DNA of 64,000 nucleotides from Marinomonas colpomeniae (GTDB lineage Bacteria > Pseudomonadota > Gammaproteobacteria > Pseudomonadales > Marinomonadaceae), in the NCBI RefSeq assembly GCF_014803385.1, contig NZ_JACYFC010000003.1:62001-126000 (forward strand), in the 5' to 3' direction. This document shows, piece after piece, positions 34,166 to 42,721 of this stretch; position 1 is the stretch's first letter, and each line of letters starts with the position of its first letter. A program made the position numbers and the translations under genes. The notes below the pieces were generated by a model. That model was not told the origin of the DNA, did not search any database, and worked only from the letters and a program-made list of their open reading frames with translations.

Positions 34166-35044
34166 TTAACGGTTTTGTCCATGCTCGCTCACGAACTCTA
34201 AAAAGGCTTGGTTGGCTTTCGACAGGTAACTGTCTTTGCGCCATGCAATACACAGATCTAACCAGATAGGTGGATCAAAAGAGCGAGTAATAAGCTGGTC
34301 GTCTTCTTCTATGACCATAGCCAGCAGAGTAGAAATGCCGAAACCTTGTCGGATGATTGATTTAATTAAAGGGATGAGATTCGTTTCGAACCCTATTTTA
34401 GGTGTCATATTCGCTTCTTTTGCTAATTTATCCACAATGCGACGATGGAAGTAACCCTCTTTAAACATCACCAGTTCTTCTTCAAAAAACGCCTTAGGCG
34501 GAATTTTATCTAGTTCACTAAAGGGGTGATCATTGGCGATGGTTACTAACATTTCACCACGTACTAGAGTTTGAGTTTCTAAACTGTCTGGTAAGGTTTC
34601 AGCAACAATAACACTGAGGTCTAGCTCACCATTTTCGAGCATTTTTTGCAGCTCCCAAGTGCCACCTTCAATTACTTTTAAGGTAATGCTTGGGTAGTGA
34701 TGTCGAAACGCCATTAATATGGATGGAAAGTAATAAGAGCCCAACATGCTGGAAATGCCTATGCGTACCTCACCTTGGTTTAGACCTTGTAATTCCATCA
34801 TTTCTAACAAGGCTTCGTCGGTTGCTTGGATGATTTTTTCAGCGTGAATAAGGAGTTTTTTACCTTCATCTGTCAGGCCAACATTTCTATCCGCGCGATG
34901 AATTAAGATTAAGCCTAAATCGGTTTCCAGTTTTTTGATCGCCATACTAACAGCTGGTTGAGCAACGCCCAGTTGCTGAGCGGCCTTGGTAAAACTCTCT
35001 GTTTTTGCAATGGCGATAAAATAACGCAGTGGTTTAATATCCAT
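34166..35044 (-). CDS. LysR-family regulator, YnfL-like
   Basis: 292 residues. N-terminal helix-turn-helix (FTKAAQQLGVAQPAVSMAIKKLE) and a periplasmic-binding-protein-like effector domain. The ATG at 35044 has AAGGA about seven bases upstream; the frame starts one codon earlier with TTG. It is divergent from an MFS transporter gene resembling YnfM, and E. coli ynfL-ynfM has the same divergent arrangement, so it probably regulates that transporter from the 110-bp shared region. The effector molecule is unknown. It lies next to the phn operon but on the same strand and downstream of nothing in it, so a link to phosphonates is not supported. Confidence 0.85.
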   Translation of the reverse strand: MDIKPLRYFIAIAKTESFTKAAQQLGVAQPAVSMAIKKLETDLGLILIHRADRNVGLTDEGKKLLIHAEKIIQATDEALLEMMELQGLNQGEVRIGISSMLGSYYFPSILMAFRHHYPSITLKVIEGGTWELQKMLENGELDLSVIVAETLPDSLETQTLVRGEMLVTIANDHPFSELDKIPPKAFFEEELVMFKEGYFHRRIVDKLAKEANMTPKIGFETNLIPLIKSIIRQGFGISTLLAMVIEEDDQLITRSFDPPIWLDLCIAWRKDSYLSKANQAFLEFVSEHGQNR

Positions 35045-35157
35045 CAATAATCCTTATGGATTGTATAAGCTAGATATATTTTATTGATAATTTAGCTCGG
35101 CGTATAGTAGGCGAATTATATTAGTTTGTTTTGGGTTTTATCCCTGTGGAGTTGACG

Positions 35158-36369
35158 TTGATAGAAGCTGGTAGTTCAGTATTTTGGCGAGGTACTTTTG
35201 CGTTAGTGATTGGCTCGTTTATGGTATTTGCTAATGTTTATGTGACGCAACCTTTATTGCCAATGATAGCGAATGAGTTTTCGATTAGTCCGCTTCAGGC
35301 CAGCGCCAGTTTTACGATCACGACATTAACCTTAGGTATTTCTCTGCTTTTCTATGGGCCAATCTCAGATGCCATTGGCCGCAAAGGCATTATGGTGATG
35401 ACCATGGTCGGAATTACCATTACTACTTTTTGTCTTTCCTTGGTACAAAGTTATGAATTCTTGTTGGCATTGCGCGCCTTACAAGGTTTCTTCTTAGCTG
35501 GATTGCCTGCGATTGCTGTGGCTTACTTGGGGGATGAATACACGCCAGAAGCCTTAATGATGGCAGTTGGTTTGTATATTAGTGGTAACAGCCTAGGCGG
35601 CATCGGCGGTCGTCTGATTGGCGGTTTTGTTGGTGAATGGCTAGGACGGTCAGCCACTTTTGCTGTGATGAGCGGTATCAGCTTGATTTGTCTCTTAGTG
35701 TTTTTTTTCTTATTACCCGCTTCCCGCCATTTTGAACCCAAGCCGTTACGAGTCGGGCATATTTTAAACAATATGAAAGGCCACTTACGTAATCGTCGAT
35801 TGCTGACCAGTTATCTGATTGGTGGTTTCAGTTTCTTTATTTTCGTCAATCAATACAGCTACATTACGTTTGTGTTGGAAGCCGCGCCTTATAATCTTTC
35901 TGCAAAGTACGTGGGTTTGCTCTTTTTGACTTATTTATCCGGCACACTGGGTTCGGCTATTTCTGGAAAATTAGCCAAACGTTGGGATCAGCCTAACATC
36001 ATGGTATTGGGAACCTGTATTTTAATGGTTGGTTCATTTGTGACACTTGGCGACTCATTATTTGCCATCATAACGGGTTTATTGATCAACAGTTTTGGTT
36101 TCTTTTTAGGGCATTCTACAGCCAGCAGTTTTGTTAGCCGAAATGCAAAATACGCTAAAGCCAGCGCGTCGTCCTTGTATCTGATGTTTTACTACCTTGG
36201 TGCAAGTCTTGGTGGGTTTTATCTTGATCCATTTTGGCAAGCGGGTGGTTGGACTGGCGTGATCATTGGTTCTTGGTTGGTATTGATTCTAGTGGCTTTG
36301 GCTGGTGTGAGTTTGATTAAAGATAATAAGCGAATTTCACAGGTCGAAATGACCAGTGAAAGATTCTAG
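35158..36369 (+). CDS. MFS transporter, YnfM-like
   Basis: About 403 residues with twelve membrane segments of the major facilitator superfamily. The loop 2-3 motif is FYGPISDAIGRKGIM and the sixth-helix glycine pattern GGIGGRLIGGFVGEWLGR is typical of the YnfM/YgaY (drug-H+ antiporter-like) group. Start choice is uncertain: the frame is open from a TTG at 35131, but GGAG at 35148-35151 stands six bases before another TTG at 35158, which I prefer; no ATG is available before the first helix. It is divergent from a YnfL-like regulator. E. coli YnfM has been linked to export, but the substrate here is unknown. Confidence 0.83.
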   Translation: MIEAGSSVFWRGTFALVIGSFMVFANVYVTQPLLPMIANEFSISPLQASASFTITTLTLGISLLFYGPISDAIGRKGIMVMTMVGITITTFCLSLVQSYEFLLALRALQGFFLAGLPAIAVAYLGDEYTPEALMMAVGLYISGNSLGGIGGRLIGGFVGEWLGRSATFAVMSGISLICLLVFFFLLPASRHFEPKPLRVGHILNNMKGHLRNRRLLTSYLIGGFSFFIFVNQYSYITFVLEAAPYNLSAKYVGLLFLTYLSGTLGSAISGKLAKRWDQPNIMVLGTCILMVGSFVTLGDSLFAIITGLLINSFGFFLGHSTASSFVSRNAKYAKASASSLYLMFYYLGASLGGFYLDPFWQAGGWTGVIIGSWLVLILVALAGVSLIKDNKRISQVEMTSERF

Positions 36370-36449
36370 ACGGTTAAATTTACCAAGCTGAGTATTTAAC
36401 AGGAAACATCCTTTGTTGCTCTTTCGATCAATCTTGTTACTATTGGCGC

Positions 36450-36538
36450 ATATAGTCGGGGGGCCGTAAGGCTGAGAGTGCATTTTTTTGCAGACCCGTT
36501 GAACCTGATTCAGTTAACACTGGCGTAGGGAACTATAA
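36450..36538 (+). ncRNA. TPP riboswitch (THI element)
   Basis: GGGGGGCC...GGCTGAGAGTGC at about 36458-36481 and GCAGACCCGTTGAACCTGAT at 36490-36509 followed by CAGTTAACACTGGCGTAGGGAA are the conserved helices and loops of the thiamine pyrophosphate riboswitch. It precedes thiD by about 80 bases. A GGAG ribosome-binding site stands just before the thiD ATG and is the likely target of the switch; no clear terminator is seen, suggesting translational control. Confidence 0.96.
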
Positions 36539-36620
36539 ATCTTGTTATTGATGATTTGTGATCCTATTCCTATCTTAATGTAACTCGATCTAGTTCCAGA
36601 ACGTCCGTTTTGGAGCTTTT

Positions 36621-37472
36621 ATGTCGAGTCATACTGCAACCCCTTCTGCTACGTTTGTATCTACTCCCGTTGTTCTGACGATTGCAGGTTCCGATAGTGG
36701 CGGTGGCGCTGGCATTCAAGCCGATATCAAAGCCATGTCTGCAACGGGAAGTTATGCTTGTTCAGTCATTACGGCAATTACTGCCCAAAATACCCTTGGC
36801 GTTTCCGCCATTTTTCCAATTCCCTTAGAGCATGTCGAAAAACAGCTCGACGCTGTTTTCACGGATTTAAATGTCGTAGCCGTTAAAGTCGGGATGTTGG
36901 CCGACAGTGAGACGATCAAATTAGTGGCGGCTAAGCTCAAACAATATCATCCTGAATTTTTGGTTGTTGATCCTGTGATGGTCGCAACCAGTGGGGATTT
37001 GTTACTAAAAACATCTGCCATCGACACGTTGAAATCCGAACTTTTACCTCTCGCTGACTTAATTACACCCAACCTTCCAGAATCCGCGGCTTTGACAAAT
37101 TCTCCGCTACCAACTGATGACTTATCAATGCGCGCTATGGTCGAGAAATTGCGTCAGCTTAATTTGAAAGCAGTGCTGCTTAAAGGTGGGCATTTAGAAA
37201 AAGAAGACAACAGCACGGATCTTCTTATCTTTGATGATCGAATCGAAGAATTTACAGCCAAGCGCATTCAGACTCTCAATACACATGGCACAGGTTGTAC
37301 TTTATCTTCCGCTATTGCTTCCTATTTAGCGCAAGGGAATGACTTGTTGCGAGCGGTTAAGTTAGGCAAAAACTACATTTCACATGCCATTGCTCATGCT
37401 GATGAATTGCAGATAGGCCAAGGCTATGGTCCAGTTAATCACTTTTTTAAAGGTCATCGGGATATTGTTTGA
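36621..37472 (+). CDS. thiD: Hydroxymethylpyrimidine/phosphomethylpyrimidine kinase
   Basis: 283-residue ribokinase-fold enzyme that phosphorylates HMP and HMP-P for thiamine synthesis. The N-terminal TIAGSDSGGGAGIQADIKAM and the C-terminal catalytic NTHGTGCTLSSAIA motif, with the base in GTGC, are intact. It carries about 15 extra polar residues before the domain. It lies under a TPP riboswitch, which confirms the pathway. It is not followed by other thi genes: the next gene on this strand is a peroxiredoxin-like protein 140 bases away, so it is probably monocistronic and may serve to salvage HMP. Confidence 0.95.
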   Translation: MSSHTATPSATFVSTPVVLTIAGSDSGGGAGIQADIKAMSATGSYACSVITAITAQNTLGVSAIFPIPLEHVEKQLDAVFTDLNVVAVKVGMLADSETIKLVAAKLKQYHPEFLVVDPVMVATSGDLLLKTSAIDTLKSELLPLADLITPNLPESAALTNSPLPTDDLSMRAMVEKLRQLNLKAVLLKGGHLEKEDNSTDLLIFDDRIEEFTAKRIQTLNTHGTGCTLSSAIASYLAQGNDLLRAVKLGKNYISHAIAHADELQIGQGYGPVNHFFKGHRDIV

Positions 37473-37612
37473 AAAAAGGCTTAGAGTGGCAATCTTAATC
37501 CCTTCCTCATTCTTATCTCGTTTCTCGTTGGTATCCGCTGAAATTTGGCAGTACTGTATCTAGCAAGATAGCGCTATTGCTAGATATTATTGTATTGGTT
37601 GAGAGGAAAAGC

Positions 37613-38263
37613 ATGAGAAGTCTAAAAGAACAAACGGATGCGAAAGTAGCAGAAGGTCGCGCCGCCAAACCAGACTTTATGAAAGGCGTAGATGACGTCA
37701 TCGAGCAAGCCAAACGCTTTGAGCAAGGCGCTGATGCTATTGCATTAGGTGATCAAGCGCCAAATTTTGAACTGCCCAATCAAGAAAACCAAGCAACGTC
37801 TTTGGCGGATTTATTAGAAAAAGGCCCAGTGGTTGTCACTTTTTACCGTGGTAGCTGGTGTCCATACTGCAACCTACAGCTTAGAGCCTTACAAGCACGT
37901 TTAAATGACATCCATGACTTGGGTGCCGAACTTATTGCCATCAGTCCACAAGTACCAGATGACTCATTAAGCAAAGACGAAATCAGCCAAATGGGCTTTC
38001 AAGTATTGTCAGATCAAAGTGCAAGAGTTTCTGTGGGGTACGGCGTGGCATGGGAAGTACCTGAGTTTCTACTAGAACATATGCGAGTGGATCGTGGTCT
38101 TGATCTTGAAACAGTTAATAATGGCAACGGTAATGTGTTACCTATTCCTGCAACCTTTGTTATCGGCCAAGATGGAACGGTGGTGTGGCGTTTTGTCGAT
38201 GTGGATTATCGTACTCGTTCAGAGCCAAGTGATATCATCGAAGCATTGCAGAAACTTGTTTAA
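37613..38263 (+). CDS. Peroxiredoxin-like protein (AhpC/TSA fold), copy 1
   Basis: 216 residues from the ATG at 37613, which has GAGAGGAAAA just upstream. A short N-terminal helical part is followed by a thioredoxin-fold domain: ALGDQAPNFELPNQ, then TFYRGSWCPYCNLQLRALQ with the active-site pair C-P-Y-C, and TFVIGQDGTVVWRFVDVDYRTRSEP at the end in pieces (FVIGQDG, DYRTRSEP). It probably reduces peroxides or protein thiols in the cytoplasm. A paralog with the same GxWCPYCNLxL motif lies 2 kb downstream (40268-40912). The exact biochemical class (1-Cys, 2-Cys or thioredoxin-like reductase) cannot be given. Confidence 0.85.
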   Translation: MRSLKEQTDAKVAEGRAAKPDFMKGVDDVIEQAKRFEQGADAIALGDQAPNFELPNQENQATSLADLLEKGPVVVTFYRGSWCPYCNLQLRALQARLNDIHDLGAELIAISPQVPDDSLSKDEISQMGFQVLSDQSARVSVGYGVAWEVPEFLLEHMRVDRGLDLETVNNGNGNVLPIPATFVIGQDGTVVWRFVDVDYRTRSEPSDIIEALQKLV

Positions 38264-38286
38264 ATTTCTTTAGTAACTTCGATATA

Positions 38287-38692
38287 CTAGGCTGGTTGCA
38301 TGGCATCAAAATCTATTCTTATATTTGATGTCAAGTAACTGGCTGAATCCCATACTGCCATTTTTTCTTCTGATCGCCTGAACAATACCCAGTGCCAGAA
38401 ATTCTTTCCACCTTCTTGATGGTGCTTAATCGATAGCAAAGCTAAATTGGGTAAGATAGACCATGATTCAAAAGGTATTTCATCAGGAGAAGTTTGATAC
38501 TGCGAAAGCAGATAAAAGCTTTCTCACATAGCGCGTATCAGACCAAAGAGACTCATCAGACGCATAAATTCCCATATTGTTAGCAATGGTTTTCATTTCG
38601 GAGTAGTTTTTTCCAACAATGTTAGCCACGGATGCAATACCACAGCCAGTGGTTTCTTCTTGAATAACTGGTTTTGAAATATACCTTTCCAT
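38287..38692 (-). pseudogene. Frameshifted C39-like cysteine peptidase gene
   Basis: The first frame (ATG 38692) reads a C39-type start with the catalytic cysteine in EETTGCGIASVANIVGK and then RYVRKLL, but stops at 38483. Reading one base over, the homologous remainder continues: LLSQYQTSPDEIPFESW, LALLSIKHHQ, HWVLFRR with the expected catalytic His, and WDSAS with the Asp, ending in a TAG at 38287-38289. The two frames overlap around 38505-38525, so a single 1-base indel separates them. Joined, the product would be about 135 residues, a complete small peptidase-like domain without membrane segments. It may be a recent pseudogene or a sequencing error; I see no slippery motif typical of programmed shifting. 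Confidence 0.75.
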
Positions 38693-38797
38693 CTTTCATT
38701 CATCTTGTGTTGAAGTTTGAATCTTATTGCATTCTAAAACCAACAACCATGTTGATTTTATTAGATAAAAAACGGTGAGACTAGAATGATTAAGGCT

Positions 38798-39463
38798 TTA
38801 GTTAGAGCTTTTCATAAAGAATATGCTGGTTCCCATACCGACGAACAGCCCACCACTAATACGAGTAAACCATTTAATGTTGCTTGGCTTAGACAGGCTT
38901 CCTTTAGCTTTTCTAGCTAGAAAACCATAAGTGGTAAGAGATAAGAATGAAAACGCCATAAAGATGAAAGTCATCACAATAAATTGAAGTGAGATCGGTT
39001 GGCCAGTGTCTAAAAACTGTGGGAATAGAGCGGTAAAAAATAAGATAGGTTTAGGGTTAGTCGACGCAATAAAAAGACCTTCCTTAAAAAACGGAAAAAG
39101 CTTTAGAGGTTCTTTTGAATGAGGGCTTTCTGATTGATTGCCTTTAGATTCAGAAGTCGAAGGAAATAAAGAACTTCGAGAGTGACTACGAAACTGTTTT
39201 ATTCCTAAATAGATTAAATAACACGCCCCAGTAATTTTTAACCCAGTAAACAAGGTTGAAGAAGCTAATAAAATAGCGCTTAAACCACTAATAGAAACAG
39301 TAGATAGAAAAAGCAGTCCAAGGCTGTTTCCTACAGCAGATACCATTACTGGTTTTATGCCATTAAGTGCTCCATTGTATATTGCCAAAAATACTGCTGG
39401 TCCTGGGCTAATAATGTAGAAAAAAGCCACAACAATATAGAGGGCCAACATATCGTAATTCAT
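38798..39463 (-). CDS. LysE/RhtB family amino-acid exporter
   Basis: 221 residues with about six membrane segments. The family signature is AFFYIISPGPAVFLAIYNGALNG at the N-terminus in pieces (SPGPAVF, NGALNG), a long polar loop of about 35 residues after helix 3 rich in Ser, and NPKPILFFTALFPQFLD. Proteins of this group export amino acids or homoserine lactone-like compounds with proton exchange. The specific substrate is unknown. It is directly downstream of a TetR-family regulator on the same strand, 50 bases away, and probably cotranscribed with it. Confidence 0.85.
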   Translation of the reverse strand: MNYDMLALYIVVAFFYIISPGPAVFLAIYNGALNGIKPVMVSAVGNSLGLLFLSTVSISGLSAILLASSTLFTGLKITGACYLIYLGIKQFRSHSRSSLFPSTSESKGNQSESPHSKEPLKLFPFFKEGLFIASTNPKPILFFTALFPQFLDTGQPISLQFIVMTFIFMAFSFLSLTTYGFLARKAKGSLSKPSNIKWFTRISGGLFVGMGTSIFFMKSSN

Positions 39464-39512
39464 TTTTTCTATCCTTATTATGAAAAAAAGTAGTAGAAGG
39501 TTAATTTATTTT

Positions 39513-40085
39513 CTAATGATTAATAGGCCAAGACAACCAAGGTAAACCGAGGTGAAGGGCATCAATTAATTGATCTTTGGAATGGCTATGGTAGCCGTAA
39601 ACACGTACGCCAAATATATGTAACATGATGCTGGCAGCTTTAGCTTTCGCTACATTTTCAGTGTTGTTCTTTAGAAAACTTGCAAAATAGAGCGATTCAA
39701 CTTTCCGTAAGCGCTGCGAGACATGGTCTTTTAATTCCGTTTGCTGTTCACTTAACTCAAGTTGGCTTTTGACTAAAAAACAGCTGCAGTATTCAGACTG
39801 ACAAGACTCTTCAACAAACGTCATTAGAATATGAGGCAGGGCCTCTTCTGCTGATTGGTACTTATCAAGGGTGGCTTCTAAGTTGTCTAAAGATTGCTGA
39901 GCATAATAATCCAATGATTCTTTGAATAAGCCTTCTTTGTTGCCAAATGCCAAATAAATACTGCCAGGCTTTAGACCCGTTAGTTCAACAAGAGTTTGCA
40001 TAGATGTAGCAGTGTAACCCAAGTGCCAAAAAGCATTGGTCGCACTTTCTAATACCTTTTCCTTGTCAAATCGTACTCTAGCCAT
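39513..40085 (-). CDS. TetR/AcrR-family repressor
   Basis: 190 residues: N-terminal helix-turn-helix (NAFWHLGYTATSMQTLVELTGLKPGSIYLAFGNKEGL in parts; ATSMQTLVELTG is the recognition region) and an all-alpha ligand domain with cysteines at EESCQSEYCSCFL. This arrangement resembles the NemR/YxaF-type repressors that respond to electrophiles through cysteine. It is divergent from the peroxiredoxin-like gene at 40268, and a perfect 16-bp palindrome lies between them, so it likely controls both that gene and its own operon with the LysE exporter in response to a reactive compound (inference). Confidence 0.85.
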   Translation of the reverse strand: MARVRFDKEKVLESATNAFWHLGYTATSMQTLVELTGLKPGSIYLAFGNKEGLFKESLDYYAQQSLDNLEATLDKYQSAEEALPHILMTFVEESCQSEYCSCFLVKSQLELSEQQTELKDHVSQRLRKVESLYFASFLKNNTENVAKAKAASIMLHIFGVRVYGYHSHSKDQLIDALHLGLPWLSWPINH

Positions 40086-40221
40086 AAAAGTTTACTCTGC
40101 CGATTCTGTCATTTAATGCAAATTTTGTGAGTTTTTATGCAGTATAGCGGCTCGATTAAGGTATCTGCAACTTCTTGAATGAATGCTCAAAAAAGTACTT
40201 GAATCATTATTTCATAACTGT

Positions 40222-40237
40222 TTGAATGATCATTCAA
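40222..40237. promoter_or_regulatory. 16-bp palindrome TTGAATGATCATTCAA, probable TetR operator
   Basis: A perfect inverted repeat in the 182-bp region between divergent tetR-type and peroxiredoxin-like genes. Partial copies lie nearby: TTGAATGAATGCTCAA at 40175-40190 and TTGAATCATT near 40199-40208, suggesting more than one operator. Confidence 0.7.
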
Positions 40238-40267
40238 GTTAATTCTATCGATTCATGAGGTTTTACC

Positions 40268-40912
40268 ATGTCATTACAAGATAATATTGCAGAATACAAA
40301 GCAGCGTTTGTTCAGAAAGCGCCACAAAATGTTCAAGAGCTTATGAAGCAGGTAACACAAGAACTAGCAGATACTGGCATTGTTGATAAAGCGCCAAAAG
40401 TATCAGATAAAATTCTGCCATTTTCTCTATCAAATCAGCATGGCGAAACGGTTAACTTAGAAGCGCTATTGGCAAAAGGCCCAGTGGTTCTAACTTTCTA
40501 CCGTGGTGGATGGTGCCCTTATTGCAATCTAGAACTAAAAGCTTTTCAAGATCAGTTAGCGAACATCAAAGGAGAAAACGGCACCTTGGTTGCTATTACA
40601 CCTGAACTTCCTGACTCATCATTATCTACTGCAGAGAAAAATGCCTTAGAGTTTGAAGTATTGTCAGACGTGAATTCAGACTATGCGAGAAGCCTTGGTC
40701 TTGTATTCTCTCTTGCTGAAGAACTACGTCCAATCTATCTATCTTTCGGCATCGAAGTTGAAAAACACAATGGCGAAGGTCAGTTTGATCTACCGTTAGC
40801 GGCAACATTTGTGATTGCGCAAGATGGCACTGTTGCTAGTTCTTTTGTAACGGCTGACTACACTGCTCGACAAGAGCCAGCTGAGGTTGTTGCTGTCCTA
40901 AAAACGCTTTAA
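40268..40912 (+). CDS. Peroxiredoxin-like protein (AhpC/TSA fold), copy 2
   Basis: 214 residues with the same plan as the protein at 37613: about 60 helical residues, then LPFSLSNQHGETVNL, TFYRGGWCPYCNLELKAFQ with the CPYC active site, and FVIAQDGTVASSFV, DYTARQEP. It is clearly a paralog from an older duplication. GAGG precedes the ATG by about seven bases. It is divergent from a TetR-type regulator with a palindromic operator in between, so expression is probably inducible by an electrophile or oxidant. A good terminator follows. Confidence 0.87.
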   Translation: MSLQDNIAEYKAAFVQKAPQNVQELMKQVTQELADTGIVDKAPKVSDKILPFSLSNQHGETVNLEALLAKGPVVLTFYRGGWCPYCNLELKAFQDQLANIKGENGTLVAITPELPDSSLSTAEKNALEFEVLSDVNSDYARSLGLVFSLAEELRPIYLSFGIEVEKHNGEGQFDLPLAATFVIAQDGTVASSFVTADYTARQEPAEVVAVLKTL

Positions 40913-40971
40913 TTAAGATAGCGCTTTTTTAAACATTAACTTTCATGGGTTTGAAAAACCAAGACAGTTCA

Positions 40972-41007
40972 AAAGCCAGTGTGGATAAGTTCCACATTGG
41001 CTTTTTT
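40972..41007 (+). terminator. Intrinsic terminator after the second peroxiredoxin-like gene
   Basis: Arms AAAAGCCAGTGTGGA and TCCACATTGGCTTTT with a TAAGT loop and one G-T pair, followed by more T. It lies 60 bases after the stop. Confidence 0.9.
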
Positions 41008-41121
41008 GTTATTTGTAATGATGTTTTTATACGGAGGGCAAGGTAAATGCTGTCATAAATGGTTTATTAAAATTAACATAGGCGGCATGAAACATAGAAA
41101 CGTTTTAAAGTAGAGTAAATT

Positions 41122-41541
41122 ATGAATACAAAAATCTATAAAGAAGTCCTTTTTTTAGCAAAAGAGCTAATGAGTTGTGCTCATAAAAAAGACCAAGTAA
41201 ATTTCGATACTTATTATGAAGAATTAAAGCAAATTTGTGACGAGAATGACGGTACAGATAAAGATCACCCAGTACAGTGGGAAACACTTGCAGATTTTAC
41301 CGATGACATAGAACTCGCCATTAGTATTTACGACACAGCTTTTAAAAAAGCGGAAGCAGTTAACTCAAAAGATTATTTGTCATCTATTTGCTTTTCAGCG
41401 GCACTATTGAAAATAGAGTTTGGAGATAGAGCAGGGGCTATTGAGTCTTTGGAAAAAGCCAAAATCCACAGTAATAAAATCATTGATAAAGAGCTAAAAG
41501 CTGAAATTCATGATTTGTTAAAAGAGCTGCAAGAATCGTAA
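41122..41541 (+). CDS. Conserved-type hypothetical protein with TPR-like helices
   Basis: 139 residues, acidic and soluble, with no signal peptide. The pattern of paired helices (ELAISIYDTAFKKAEAV, LSSICFSAALLKIEFGDRAGAIESLEKAK) resembles two to three tetratricopeptide repeats, suggesting a protein-binding role. I do not recognise a family with a known function. It is a single gene between a terminator and an inverted repeat; no good Shine-Dalgarno sequence is seen, only GAGTAAATT before the ATG. Codon use looks like its neighbours. Confidence 0.7.
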   Translation: MNTKIYKEVLFLAKELMSCAHKKDQVNFDTYYEELKQICDENDGTDKDHPVQWETLADFTDDIELAISIYDTAFKKAEAVNSKDYLSSICFSAALLKIEFGDRAGAIESLEKAKIHSNKIIDKELKAEIHDLLKELQES

Positions 41542-41602
41542 GGTTTCACACTTTCTTTAAAACGCTATTTAGAGTGTGGCTTTAAGCAAAAAAACTTACA
41601 AG

Positions 41603-41660
41603 ACAACTAGAATGTGATGTGGAAACTCGTAAAACAGCATGTTTTTTCTTTTCTAGTTGT
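41603..41660. terminator. Compound inverted repeat between convergent genes
   Basis: A perfect 10-bp inverted repeat (ACAACTAGAA 41603-41612; complement 41651-41660) encloses a smaller hairpin AAAACA-gca-TGTTTT followed by T. It lies between the stops of two convergent genes and may end transcription from both sides; the AT-rich inner stem makes this uncertain. Confidence 0.4.
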
Positions 41661-41681
41661 TGGTTGCTGTGTGTGAAAGGG

Positions 41682-42575
41682 TTAAACGGTAAACCACTCT
41701 GCCAATCGTCTTGATACCAGTCTAGCAGCGGAAGAGTCCGCTTCAGACTCACGGATTAAGGCTGACCAACCTAGATCAAGCTTTTCTTCTCCTAAACTAA
41801 TAGCCGATACGGTCTTATTTTTAATAGCTGATTGAACCGCCCATCGAGATAAGATACTGATACCAAAGTTTGATGCGATAAGTTCGATAACGGCATCAGT
41901 GACTTCCACGACAGTGACCATGTGAGGAACAACACCAGAAGGACGAATGAAGCGCTCGTATTCAAACCCAGGCTGTGCTGATTTACTGTAGGTCAAATAG
42001 TCTTCACTTTCTAAATCGATGGCTTCAATAAAAGGCTTGTTGGCTAGTTTGTGCTTAGGGTGCGTGATTAAAACAAGTTCATCCTGAAAAACAGGAATAG
42101 AGTCGATGCCGATAGTTGCCATATGCCCAGGTGCTAAAATTACATCTACATCGCTGTGTTGAAGGCTTTTAAGTGGATTTTGTGTAGCGGACGCGACCAA
42201 TTCCAACTGAATATGAGGTTCTTTTTTTGACATGACGTTTAAAAAAGAGGGTAACCAGTGATAGCAGCTATAAGCTGCGATACCAAAACGCACCACGGTG
42301 GTTTTGTTATTTGTCATTTGTTGGAAATCAAATTCAGCTCGCTGTAACGCAGGAATAATCTGATTTGCTGTCTGTGTCATGGCACGGCCTGAGGGTGTTT
42401 TCCTAAGCCGACGGCCTTCGCGTTCAAACAGAAAACCTCCCAAGCGTCTTTCTGCTTCGGCAAGTCTATGACTTAATGCAGATTGAGTTATACCTAGAAC
42501 ATCCGCTGCCTGTCTTAAGGTTCCTGTTCTGTCTATCGCATTGAGCATTTCCCAATGTTTGATGTCTAGCCTCAT
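41682..42575 (-). CDS. LysR-family regulator, MetR-like
   Basis: 297 residues from the ATG at 42575, preceded by AAGG; the frame is open 13 codons further. The N-terminal part LDIKHWEMLNAIDRTGTL, the helix-turn-helix RQAADVLGITQSALSHRLAEAE and RLRKTPSGRAM resemble MetR-type LysR proteins. MetR controls methionine synthesis with homocysteine as effector, but no met gene is beside it. It is divergent from an EamA-type transporter gene (147-bp gap), which is the more likely target. The effector is unknown. Confidence 0.83.
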   Translation of the reverse strand: MRLDIKHWEMLNAIDRTGTLRQAADVLGITQSALSHRLAEAERRLGGFLFEREGRRLRKTPSGRAMTQTANQIIPALQRAEFDFQQMTNNKTTVVRFGIAAYSCYHWLPSFLNVMSKKEPHIQLELVASATQNPLKSLQHSDVDVILAPGHMATIGIDSIPVFQDELVLITHPKHKLANKPFIEAIDLESEDYLTYSKSAQPGFEYERFIRPSGVVPHMVTVVEVTDAVIELIASNFGISILSRWAVQSAIKNKTVSAISLGEEKLDLGWSALIRESEADSSAARLVSRRLAEWFTV

Positions 42576-42721
42576 AAATTTTGCCTTATCTTTAACTATT
42601 TTTGAGTTTTTCATTTGCCGTCTATATATGCATAGTATTAATCAATAAAGTTTATTATTCATTATTTTTTTAATCAGTGGTGCGTTACTGTTTTGTTTCA
42701 AATTAATGGAATGATATCGAG

